From Bacillota bacterium (GTDB taxonomy: Bacteria; Bacillota_A; Clostridia; Lachnospirales; Bianqueaceae), in NCBI GenBank assembly GCA_017420625.1, contig JAFOIR010000252.1:1-8878 (forward strand): DNA of 8,878 nt. The letters are read 5' to 3'. A model generated the notes under the pieces. That model had not been told where the DNA came from. It was given only the letters and a program-made list of their open reading frames with translations, and made no database searches. Position numbers and translations under genes: made by a program. How positions within the stretch are numbered: the stretch's first letter is position 1; the number at the start of each line of letters is the position of its first letter. Positions 1-6,486 of the stretch are shown here, piece by piece.

Positions 1-1
1 C

Positions 2-175
2 CAGGCCTGTGTTCGGCTTTCCAGACGCTATATCACTGAGCGCTTTCTTCCTGATAAAGCGATCGACCTGATGGATGAAGCAGGAAGCCGTGTACATCTG
101 AAGGCACCTGAAGCCAGAAAAACGGAAAAAAATCATCCTACAGGGATTTCTCTTTTGGAAAAAGAGAAAGAATAG
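2..175 (+). CDS. clpC: ClpC-type Clp ATPase, end of first AAA+ domain and start of middle domain; cut by window edge, ends at in-frame TAG
   Basis: This is the 57-codon tail of the N-terminal part of a ClpC/Hsp100 unfoldase; its start lies outside the window. The translation carries the conserved end of nucleotide-binding domain 1 ([19 protein letters not shown], then GSRV), which includes the sensor-2 region and leads into the coiled-coil middle domain (LLEKEKE). The frame closes at TAG 173-175. The next codons, in exactly the same frame, continue the ClpC middle domain and second ATPase domain, so one base substitution separates this from an uninterrupted gene. There is no frameshift. In Bacillota, ClpC unfolds proteins for ClpP, and adaptors such as MecA or McsB act through the N-terminal and middle domains. 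Whether the stop is real, a sequencing error or a recent loss cannot be told from the window. The ClpC assignment is firm; the biological meaning of the break is open. Confidence 0.85.
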   Translation, partial: QACVRLSRRYITERFLPDKAIDLMDEAGSRVHLKAPEARKTEKNHPTGISLLEKEKE

Positions 176-181
176 GCGATC

Positions 182-1312
182 ATGAAGGGCGACCTGAAAA
201 CAGCAGCTGAGATACAAAAGAAACTGAGAGATCTGGAATCACGGACTGAGAAACAGAAAAAAGAAACATCCGTCAGAAATGATTATCCTGTTGTGCTGGA
301 AGATGATGTTGCGGATGTTGTCGCACTGTGGACAGGTATTCCTGTCAGCCGGCTGAAAGAGTCTGAGGGAGAGCGACTTTCCAGTTTGGAAGAACGTCTG
401 CATCAGAGAGTTATTGGTCAGGAAGAAGCAATTCAGGCCGTTTCCAAAGCTATTCGGCGCGGAAGACTGGGACTAAAGGACCCCAAACGCCCGATCGGTT
501 CCTTCCTGCTGCTTGGCCCAACCGGTGTCGGTAAGACAGAGCTTGCCAAAGCGCTTTCCGAGGCTCTTTTTGGCAATGAAGATGCCATGATCCGAATGGA
601 CATGTCGGAATACATGGAAAAATACAGTGTTTCCAAGCTCATCGGCTCGGCACCTGGCTATGTTGGCTATGAAGAAGGCGGTCAGCTTTCTGAAAAGATT
701 CGCAAAAAGCCTTATGCCGTAGTACTGTTTGATGAGATCGAGAAAGCACATCCGGATATTTTTAATCTGCTGCTGCAGATTCTGGATGATGGACGGCTGA
801 CCGATGCGCAGGGCAGAAAGGTTGATTTCAAAAATACGGTCATCATCATGACTTCCAACACAGGTGCCCGCAGCATCAGTGCTCCCAAACAGCTGGGCTT
901 CATGACCGATCATTCCGAGCAGCGAGCCTATGACGATATGAAAAAACATGTCATGGATGAAGTCAAGCGTGTCTTCCGTCCTGAGTTCCTGAACCGTTTG
1001 GATGAAACGATCGTATTCCATTCGCTGACGCAGGATGAAATCACCAGCATCGCCAGGATGATGTTTAAGGAAATCAAAACGAGAGTGGAAACCGGTCATC
1101 ATATTCATCTTGTTCTGACAGATGAAGCACTATCGCTGATCTGCCGTAAGGGATATGATCCGGCTTACGGTGCCAGACCGCTTCGCCGGGTTCTTCAGTC
1201 GCTTCTTGAGGATGCGCTGGCCGATGCGATTCTGGCAGGGCATATTCATGAGAATGATGAAGTCCTGGTGAAGGCTTCAGAGGATGAACGTCTGATTCTG
1301 GAGAAAGCATAA
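182..1312 (+). CDS. clpC: ClpC-type Clp ATPase, C-terminal part: rest of middle domain plus second AAA+ domain
   Basis: This is the downstream part of the interrupted clpC, in the same frame as 2-175. Numbering from ATG 182, residues 1-30 are the remaining charged coiled coil of the middle domain (GDLKTAAEIQKKLRDLE). WTGIPVSRL (50-58) opens the second ATPase domain. Walker A is GPTGVGKT (112-119), the pore loop is GYVGYEEGG (159-167), Walker B is VLFDE (181-185), sensor 1 is TSN (224-226), the likely arginine finger is R272 (FLNR), and sensor 2 is GARPLRR (330-336). The D2 domain looks fully intact, so the gene is under constraint or was broken very recently. ATG 182 lies 6 bases after the TAG, so termination-reinitiation could make a D2-only protein. 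The only ribosome site in front of it is a weak AGG at 174-176. A lone D2 would lack the N domain and D1 needed for adaptor and substrate loading. The stop codon overlaps the radA start by one base. Confidence 0.9.
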   Translation: MKGDLKTAAEIQKKLRDLESRTEKQKKETSVRNDYPVVLEDDVADVVALWTGIPVSRLKESEGERLSSLEERLHQRVIGQEEAIQAVSKAIRRGRLGLKDPKRPIGSFLLLGPTGVGKTELAKALSEALFGNEDAMIRMDMSEYMEKYSVSKLIGSAPGYVGYEEGGQLSEKIRKKPYAVVLFDEIEKAHPDIFNLLLQILDDGRLTDAQGRKVDFKNTVIIMTSNTGARSISAPKQLGFMTDHSEQRAYDDMKKHVMDEVKRVFRPEFLNRLDETIVFHSLTQDEITSIARMMFKEIKTRVETGHHIHLVLTDEALSLICRKGYDPAYGARPLRRVLQSLLEDALADAILAGHIHENDEVLVKASEDERLILEKA

Positions 1313-2733
1313 TGGCAAAAACAAAGCAGATTTACGTATGTACGAAATGTGGTTTTGAATCGCCGAAATGGATGGGGCAGTGTCCGTCCTGTCATGAATG
1401 GAACTGCCTGGAGGAACAGGAAGCTCCTTCGAAAACTGTCAGTACCGGTCCGAATACGGCGTTATCCAAAAAATCTGCCGGACAGAGTCTGCGGCCTCTG
1501 AAAAAGGTCTCATTGGTAGGAAATGAACGGATCCGGACTCATATTTCTGAACTCGACAGAGTGCTCGGGGGAGGGTTTGTTAAGGACTCCATCACGATAA
1601 TAGCAGCAAAGCCAGGGGCAGGAAAATCCACTCTGCTGCTCAGGATTGCACAGGAAGTGGCACAGCAGGGGATGGTAGTGCTCTATGTCTCCGGTGAGGA
1701 AAGCGAAAGCCAGATGCGTCGAAGAGCTGAGCGGATTCTGAACAATGAAATTCATGAGAATTTATGGGTTCTTTCTACTGCCCAGATGAACGAAGTTCTT
1801 TCAGCCATCGATCAGATCGATCCCGCGCTCGTAATTCTGGACAGTATTCAGACGTTCTTTCTGGAAGAATTTTCTTCCCGGCCTGGTTCACCGACACAGA
1901 TTGTCGAATGCACAAATGCGGTGCTCAGGATCGCCAAGGATCCTCAAAAGCCAAGAGCCGTTGTTATGGCCGGACAGATGACGAAGGAAGATGAACTGGC
2001 TGGTGTCCGTTCTTTGGAGCATATGGTCGATACAGTCCTGTTCATGGAGGCAGATCCGGTAGAAGAGATCCGGACGATCTCTGCCAGCAAAAACCGATTT
2101 GGCAGTACGGGCGAGATGGGTTTCTTTACAATGGAAGAAAACGGATTAGTGCCCATCGACAACCCTTCGAGGTTCTTTATGACTAACCGGAGCCCGGAGA
2201 TGATCGTCAATGGCAGCAGCCTTTCCGTTATGAAAGAAGGCACCCGCCCGATGATCATTGAGGTGGAAAGCCTGATTTCCCAGAGCTTCACCCCATATCC
2301 TTCCCGAATCTCAGAATGCCTGAGCCGGGATCGACTCGGGACGCTGATCTCTATTCTGGAACAAAGAGGCGGCATCACACTTTTTGATAAGAACGTAGTT
2401 GTCAAATCGACCGGCGGCCTTAAACTGACACAGCCGGGTGTTTCTCTGGCAGTTCTGATTTGTCTTGCTTCTTCTGCACTTCGCAAACCTGTACCGCAGG
2501 GAGCTGTCTTTATTGGCGATGTAGGACTGACCGGAGAGCTCAAAAAAGTGCCTTCCATTGATCTGATGATCCGTGAGGCGGCAAGACTTGGTTTTCATTC
2601 AATCTATGTTCCATCCGGCGAATATAAAGCAGAGACCAGAAAGAATATGGGAAATGCCCGTCTGATTACGATGAAAGATCTGCCTGGCGTCATCAGAGCT
2701 GTCTTTGGAGATTACAGTCGCGCATTTGGATAG
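1312..2733 (+). CDS. radA: DNA repair protein RadA (Sms)
   Basis: RadA is a RecA-like hexameric ATPase that drives branch migration during recombination and repair. At 473 residues it is slightly longer than usual. Domains in order: an N-terminal four-cysteine zinc finger (C10, C13, C24, C27); a RecA core with P-loop AKPGAGKST around 99-107 (K105) and Walker B LVILD (173-177); the RadA-specific KNRFG motif (260-264); and a C-terminal Lon-protease-like domain from about 290 with IGDVGLTGELKKV (401-413). Several family positions are altered: the usual GG(D/N)PG before GKS reads AAKPG, the usual GHVTKEG reads GQMTKED, and the usual PaaDLA in the Lon-like domain reads PGVSLA. The P-loop still fits [AG]xxxxGK[ST]. 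ATG 1312 overlaps the clpC stop by one base and has GGAG at 1300-1303, 8 bases upstream, so it is probably coupled to clpC. The clpC-radA order is common in Bacillota. UAG ends this gene. Confidence 0.95.
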   Translation: MAKTKQIYVCTKCGFESPKWMGQCPSCHEWNCLEEQEAPSKTVSTGPNTALSKKSAGQSLRPLKKVSLVGNERIRTHISELDRVLGGGFVKDSITIIAAKPGAGKSTLLLRIAQEVAQQGMVVLYVSGEESESQMRRRAERILNNEIHENLWVLSTAQMNEVLSAIDQIDPALVILDSIQTFFLEEFSSRPGSPTQIVECTNAVLRIAKDPQKPRAVVMAGQMTKEDELAGVRSLEHMVDTVLFMEADPVEEIRTISASKNRFGSTGEMGFFTMEENGLVPIDNPSRFFMTNRSPEMIVNGSSLSVMKEGTRPMIIEVESLISQSFTPYPSRISECLSRDRLGTLISILEQRGGITLFDKNVVVKSTGGLKLTQPGVSLAVLICLASSALRKPVPQGAVFIGDVGLTGELKKVPSIDLMIREAARLGFHSIYVPSGEYKAETRKNMGNARLITMKDLPGVIRAVFGDYSRAFG

Positions 2734-2736
2734 AAG

Positions 2737-2744
2737 GGAGGTGA
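2737..2744 (+). promoter_or_regulatory. Very strong Shine-Dalgarno of the membrane protein gene
   Basis: GGAGGTGA lies 4 bases before ATG 2749 (7 bases from the GGAGG core). It matches the 3' end of 16S rRNA over eight bases, the longest match I see in the window, and it fixes the start of this otherwise unrecognised gene. Confidence 0.85.
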
Positions 2745-2748
2745 AGGA

Positions 2749-3489
2749 ATGGATCAGGACAGACAGTCAGCGAGAGAGAATTTTCGTCAGCTTTCCGGTA
2801 AGGAAAAATTCCAGCATATCGTTCGGTATTATGGGCTCGCTGCACTGGGAATCGTGATCGTCATCATCATTCTGATCGATTTGATCGGGAGACATACCTT
2901 CGCCAAAGAAAAGGATGCATGTTTGGGTGTCGCAGTACATGCCCGTTATCTGGATCTGGATCAGATCGATCTGATGCCGGATCATTTTGCCAAGCTCTAT
3001 CCGGAACCGACGGAAGACGGGGCCAAAGAATACAAGGTTTATTCATTCTATAATGGATATACGGCTGCGGAAATGGAAGAGAAAACTGCGATGATCTATC
3101 GGATGGCAGCTTTTATCCAGACGGAAATGCTCGATGTGATCATAGGAGATGAAGAATCGCTCAGTTTTGATGGAAGCAGCGGATATCTTGTGGATCTTCG
3201 GGATGTATTTACAGAAGAAGAACTTATGGCGATTTCCGAAAAGGCGAATCTTCTCTCCAGAGATCAGGAGAGCGGCATTCTTTCGATGGACATTTCCGAG
3301 ACTGGTGATACCGGCAGAATCAAAGATGTCAGGAAGGATATTCCGCTGCTGATCTGTATACGGAACACCGATAGTATAATTGACGAATCTCTGGCCAAAA
3401 GGCCGGTATATATCGGCATCGTGTCCAATGCCCCGAATCTTGACAATGCCAAGTATCTTATATTACAATTACTTCATATGGAACCATAA
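2749..3489 (+). CDS. Single-pass membrane protein of unknown function
   Basis: I do not recognise a named family. The 246-residue protein has a charged cytoplasmic N terminus of about 28 residues, one strongly hydrophobic segment (about 29-47, YGLAALGIVIVIIILIDLIG), then roughly 198 residues predicted outside the membrane. There is no signal-peptidase or lipobox motif, so the segment is probably an anchor (N-in, C-out). The outer part has alternating strand and helix patterns. The stretch DVIIGDEESLSF-DGSSGYLVDLRDVFTEEEL (129-159) is loosely reminiscent of extracellular solute-binding proteins; this is a weak inference. Similar short 'YYGL-transmembrane-soluble domain' proteins of unknown role are common in Clostridia and Erysipelotrichia. 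The ribosome site GGAGGTGA (2737-2744) is an almost complete match to the 16S anti-Shine-Dalgarno, so translation may be efficient. It starts 15 bases after radA and is probably cotranscribed with it. Its last codons carry the likely purM promoter. Confidence 0.8.
   Translation: MDQDRQSARENFRQLSGKEKFQHIVRYYGLAALGIVIVIIILIDLIGRHTFAKEKDACLGVAVHARYLDLDQIDLMPDHFAKLYPEPTEDGAKEYKVYSFYNGYTAAEMEEKTAMIYRMAAFIQTEMLDVIIGDEESLSFDGSSGYLVDLRDVFTEEELMAISEKANLLSRDQESGILSMDISETGDTGRIKDVRKDIPLLICIRNTDSIIDESLAKRPVYIGIVSNAPNLDNAKYLILQLLHMEP
3440..3469 (+). promoter_or_regulatory. Likely sigma-A promoter for purM-purN-purD, inside the end of the upstream gene
   Basis: TTGACA at 3440-3445 is a perfect -35 box. 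TACAAT at 3464-3469 matches the -10 consensus in five of six positions, with an 18-base spacer. The expected transcription start is about 3476, roughly 36 bases before the purM ATG. The boxes lie within the last codons of the membrane protein gene, so the match could be chance, but the quality and position favour a real promoter. I see no clear PurR box or purine riboswitch next to it. Confidence 0.55.
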
Positions 3490-3502
3490 TCTAATATGAA
3501 GT
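3471..3502 (+). repeat. Inverted repeat (9-bp arms) spanning the upstream stop codon and reaching the purM ribosome site
   Basis: ACTTCATAT (3471-3479) is perfectly complementary to ATATGAAGT (3494-3502) across a 14-base loop. A U-G wobble (3470/3503) and a U-A pair (3469/3504) could extend the stem into the purM Shine-Dalgarno AGTGAGG (3500-3506). The TAA of the preceding gene (3487-3489) is in the loop. The stem is AT-rich and has no U tract, so it is not a typical terminator. A role in coupling purM translation to the upstream gene is inference. Confidence 0.5.
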
Positions 3503-3511
3503 GAGGATATT

Positions 3512-4555
3512 ATGGCAATTGAGTATAAGAATGCCGGTGTCGATGTCGAAGCCGGATATCAGTCAGTCAAACTCATGAAAAAAGATGTACAGTCCACCTT
3601 TGGACCTGAGGTCGTTACCGATCTGGGGGGCTTTGGAGGACTGTTTTCTATTGCGGGAAAAGACATGGAAGAACCGATCCTCGTTTCGGGGACAGACGGT
3701 GTCGGCACAAAGCTGAAGGTCGCCTTTTTGCTGGACAAGCACAATACGATCGGTATTGATGCAGTTGCAATGTGTGTGAACGACGTCATCTGCTGCGGTG
3801 CGGAACCGCTCTTCTTCCTTGATTATATTGCCTGTGGTAAAAACTACCCGGAAAAGATCGCCGAAATCGTCAGCGGTGTGGCAGAAGGCTGCCGTCAAGG
3901 AAACAGTGCTCTGATCGGAGGAGAAACTGCAGAACATCCAGGGATGATGCCGGAAGATGAATATGACATCGCGGGCTTTTCAGTCGGCATCGTTGACCGG
4001 AAAAATGTCATCGACGGGAAAGATGTTCTTGCGGGTGATGTGATTATCGGTCTTGCCAGCACCGGCCTTCACAGCAACGGATTTTCTCTGGTTCGAAAAG
4101 TTTTTGGAATCGATCTTCCCGATGCGATGGAAAGGCTTTCCAGTGATTATGGTATCCTGGAAAAACCTCTTGGTGAGGTCCTGCTGACTCCTACGAAGAT
4201 CTATGTAAAGGCGATCGATGAACTGAAAAAGCATGTGAAAGTCAAAGCGATCTGCCATATTACCGGCGGCGGTTTCTATGAGAATATTCCGCGGATGCTC
4301 CCGGAATATACAGCTGCCAGAATCGAAAAAGGTACCTGGCCGGTACCGGCGATTTTCTCTCTTCTCCAAAAAGAAGGTGGGATCAGTGAACACGGTATGT
4401 TCAATACATTCAATATGGGAATCGGTATGATGATAGCTGTATCACCGGAAGAAGCAGATGAAGCCATCCGTGCGCTTAAGAAGGCAGGTCAGGCTGCTTA
4501 CCGCATCGGTGTGATCGAAGAAAACATCGACAAAGATCCGGAGGTCAGACTGTGA
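3512..4555 (+). CDS. purM: Phosphoribosylformylglycinamidine cyclo-ligase (AIR synthetase)
   Basis: PurM closes the imidazole ring: FGAM plus ATP gives AIR, a cytosolic step of de novo purine synthesis. The 347 residues match the family length. Conserved blocks are all present: SGTDGVGTK (59-67), [10 protein letters not shown] (83-92), [10 protein letters not shown] (96-105), GGETAEHPG (136-144), [10 protein letters not shown] in the middle, and [15 protein letters not shown] in the C-terminal half. These form the AIRS N- and C-terminal domains of the PurM/PurL/SelD/ThiL ATPase superfamily. The start is ATG 3512, with AGTGAGG (3500-3506) 5 bases upstream, and the N-terminal [15 protein letters not shown] is typical. 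It overlaps purN by four bases (GTGA), indicating translational coupling. A promoter at 3440-3469 and an inverted repeat at 3471-3502 precede it. Confidence 0.97.
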   Translation: MAIEYKNAGVDVEAGYQSVKLMKKDVQSTFGPEVVTDLGGFGGLFSIAGKDMEEPILVSGTDGVGTKLKVAFLLDKHNTIGIDAVAMCVNDVICCGAEPLFFLDYIACGKNYPEKIAEIVSGVAEGCRQGNSALIGGETAEHPGMMPEDEYDIAGFSVGIVDRKNVIDGKDVLAGDVIIGLASTGLHSNGFSLVRKVFGIDLPDAMERLSSDYGILEKPLGEVLLTPTKIYVKAIDELKKHVKVKAICHITGGGFYENIPRMLPEYTAARIEKGTWPVPAIFSLLQKEGGISEHGMFNTFNMGIGMMIAVSPEEADEAIRALKKAGQAAYRIGVIEENIDKDPEVRL

Positions 4556-5187
4556 TACGGGTCGCTGTTCTGGTTTCAGGAGGCGGTACCAACCTCCAGG
4601 CGCTGATAGATGCACAAGCAGCAGGGAAATTTCCAGAGGCACAGATCGCACTGGTCGTCAGCAATCGGAAGAAGGCTTACGCACTGGAGCGTGCAAAAAA
4701 TGCCGGAATCCAGACTGCATATCTGCCGACTGTCCGTTTTTCTTCCAATGAAGAATATGGCAATGCTTTACTTGATCTGATGCTCCGCGAAAAGATCGAT
4801 CTGATCGTTCTGGCTGGATTTCTGGTGGTACTTAGTCATAGCTTCGTTGAAGCATTTCCCAACCGGATCATCAATATTCATCCCAGTCTGATTCCTTCTT
4901 TCTGTGGAGATGGATTCTATGGACTGAAAGTTCATGAAGAAGCATTGAACCGCGGTGTGAAAGTAACCGGTGCCACAGTACATTTTGTGGACAGTGGAAC
5001 GGATACAGGACCGATCATTCTGCAGAAAGCAGTTTCAATCGAACCGGATGATACACCGGAAAGTCTGCAGCTTCGTGTTATGCAGCAGGCTGAATGGAAA
5101 CTCCTTCCCGAAGCAGTAAGGCTCTTTTCAGAGGGAAAGTTGAATGTGGAAGGAAAAATCTGCCGGATAACAGCAGGAAATGAATAG
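4552..5187 (+). CDS. purN: Phosphoribosylglycinamide formyltransferase (GAR transformylase)
   Basis: PurN transfers a formyl group from 10-formyltetrahydrofolate to GAR, giving FGAR. The protein has 211 residues and a single formyl-transferase fold. The N-terminal phosphate-binding region is [11 protein letters not shown] (8-18). Catalytic Asn108 and His110 lie in [11 protein letters not shown], and the catalytic Asp is D151 in [13 protein letters not shown], by analogy with E. coli N106/H108/D144. The start is GTG 4552, inside the purM stop (GTGA overlap), with GGAGG at 4540-4544, 7 bases upstream. No later ATG would keep the conserved N terminus. It ends with TAG at 5185-5187, 14 bases before purD. 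No fusion or truncation is seen. Confidence 0.96.
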   Translation: MIRVAVLVSGGGTNLQALIDAQAAGKFPEAQIALVVSNRKKAYALERAKNAGIQTAYLPTVRFSSNEEYGNALLDLMLREKIDLIVLAGFLVVLSHSFVEAFPNRIINIHPSLIPSFCGDGFYGLKVHEEALNRGVKVTGATVHFVDSGTDTGPIILQKAVSIEPDDTPESLQLRVMQQAEWKLLPEAVRLFSEGKLNVEGKICRITAGNE

Positions 5188-5201
5188 AAGGGGAATTACC
5201 T

Positions 5202-6467
5202 ATGAAAATCTTAGTAGTCGGCGGTGGCGGACGGGAACATGCCATCGTATGGAAACTGGCGCAGAGTCCCAAAGCAGAAAAGATTTACTGTGCACCCGGC
5301 AATGCAGGTATTGAACAGCTGGCTGAGTGCGTTCCGATCCAGGCTACCGACATTGTATCTCTGGCTGATTTTGCTGAGAAAGAAGCCATCGATCTGACGG
5401 TGATCGGGATGGATGATCCGTTGATGCTGGGCGTCGTCGATGAATTTGAAAAGAGAAATCTGCGGGTATTCGGACCGCAGCAGAAAGCAGCCCTGATCGA
5501 AGGAAGCAAGGTCTTCTCCAAGAACCTCATGAAAAAATATGGGATTCCTACTGCTGCTTACGAAGAGTTTACAGACCCCGATGAAGCCAAAGCGTATCTG
5601 AAGAGACAGACAAGTTTTCCGATCGTGCTGAAGGCAGACGGGCTTGCTCTCGGCAAAGGAGTTCTGATTTGTGAATCGCTGGAAGACGCTCTGAAAGGCG
5701 TCGATGAGATCATGGTAGATCAGAAGTTCGGTGCAGCCGGCAATAAGATGGTCATTGAAGAGTTCCTGACTGGTCAGGAAGTTTCGGTCCTTTCATTCTG
5801 TGACGGCAAATGTGTGAAACCAATGGTCTCCGCACAGGATCACAAACGTGCATTCGATCATGATCAGGGACTGAATACCGGCGGTATGGGAACCTTCTCC
5901 CCAAGTCAGTATTATACGAAGGAATATGAAAAACAGGCAGAGGAGCAGATCTTCCAGAAGACCGTCGATGCCATGAATGCAGAAGGGCGGACTTTCAAAG
6001 GGATCCTGTACTTTGGCCTGATGCTGACTAAAGAAGGACCGAAGGTACTCGAATATAATGCTCGTTTTGGTGATCCGGAGACTCAGGTCGTTCTGCCGCG
6101 TCTTAAAACAGATCTGATCGATATCTTTGAAGCCTGTATCGACGGAACACTTGAGGATCTTCCAATCAAGTGGGATGATGGAGCGGCTGTGTGTGTAGTT
6201 CTTGCTTCCGGCGGATATCCAGTCAGCTACAGGAAAGGCTATCCGATCGAAGGACTTTCCAAACTGGAAGGGTTGGATGATATGATGGTTTTCCATGCCG
6301 GAACGAAAAAAGATTCGGAAGGAAATATCGTCACGAATGGCGGACGAGTACTGGGAATCGTTGCGAAAGCGAATTCTCTTGCTGAAGCGATTGAAAAGGC
6401 ATACGATCATGTAGACGATATTACGTTTACGGATGTATTCTATCGACATGATATCGGACGCAAATAA
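5202..6467 (+). CDS. purD: Phosphoribosylamine-glycine ligase (GAR synthetase)
   Basis: PurD joins phosphoribosylamine and glycine using ATP to make GAR, the substrate of PurN just upstream. The 421-residue ATP-grasp enzyme is complete. It opens with a glycine-rich loop VVGGGGREHA (5-14), followed by the PGNAG element (32-36). The ATP-grasp lid includes KADGLALGKGV (144-154), and QDHKRAFDHDQGLNTGGMG (212-230) is the substrate and ATP region. The metal-binding signature is YNARFGDPETQ (285-295), followed by the C-terminal GARS domain. The usual GPE-x-PL motif reads GMDDPL (69-74), a mild variant. The start is ATG 5202, with AAGGGGA at 5188-5194. It completes the purM-purN-purD unit; no other pur gene is in the window. 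Confidence 0.97.
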   Translation: MKILVVGGGGREHAIVWKLAQSPKAEKIYCAPGNAGIEQLAECVPIQATDIVSLADFAEKEAIDLTVIGMDDPLMLGVVDEFEKRNLRVFGPQQKAALIEGSKVFSKNLMKKYGIPTAAYEEFTDPDEAKAYLKRQTSFPIVLKADGLALGKGVLICESLEDALKGVDEIMVDQKFGAAGNKMVIEEFLTGQEVSVLSFCDGKCVKPMVSAQDHKRAFDHDQGLNTGGMGTFSPSQYYTKEYEKQAEEQIFQKTVDAMNAEGRTFKGILYFGLMLTKEGPKVLEYNARFGDPETQVVLPRLKTDLIDIFEACIDGTLEDLPIKWDDGAAVCVVLASGGYPVSYRKGYPIEGLSKLEGLDDMMVFHAGTKKDSEGNIVTNGGRVLGIVAKANSLAEAIEKAYDHVDDITFTDVFYRHDIGRK

Positions 6468-6470
6468 GCG

Positions 6471-6476
6471 AAGGAG
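6471..6476 (+). promoter_or_regulatory. Shine-Dalgarno that sets the hemW start
   Basis: AAGGAG at 6471-6476 lies 10 bases before ATG 6487. This supports that start over an in-frame ATG at 6433, which lies inside purD and would add 18 residues with no family similarity. Confidence 0.7.
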
Positions 6477-6486
6477 CATAAGGGAT

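Noticed and set aside
173..175. UAG recoded as an amino acid (for example pyrrolysine) in clpC
   Set aside because: UAG ends radA and purN at the expected family lengths in this same window. The site is a variable coiled-coil position with no need for a special residue, and no recoding element is evident.
473..1108. 211-residue open frame on the minus strand inside clpC
   Set aside because: It is antisense to highly conserved D2 motifs, has no plausible ribosome site or family similarity, and is best explained as a codon-bias shadow.
1944..2558. 204-residue open frame on the minus strand inside radA
   Set aside because: It lies wholly antisense to conserved RadA sequence and its composition looks like a shadow of coding DNA.
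3496..3504. Two-codon ATG-AAG-TGA minimal frame just before purM
   Set aside because: There is no ribosome site in front of it and it overlaps the purM Shine-Dalgarno. It is better explained as part of the inverted repeat.
4331..4350. Two GGTACC sites and a 12-bp palindrome GCCGGTACCGGC within purM
   Set aside because: It lies fully in conserved coding sequence (GTWPVPA). It is short, with no partner element, so chance and codon use suffice.
5793..6479. 228-residue open frame on the minus strand covering the end of purD
   Set aside because: It is antisense to the conserved PurD ATP-grasp signature, shows no recognisable motif, and has no promoter evidence.
6433..6486. Longer hemW starting at ATG 6433 inside purD
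   Set aside because: The extra 18 residues do not resemble HemW N termini. The AAGGAG at 6471-6476 fits ATG 6487 and not 6433.
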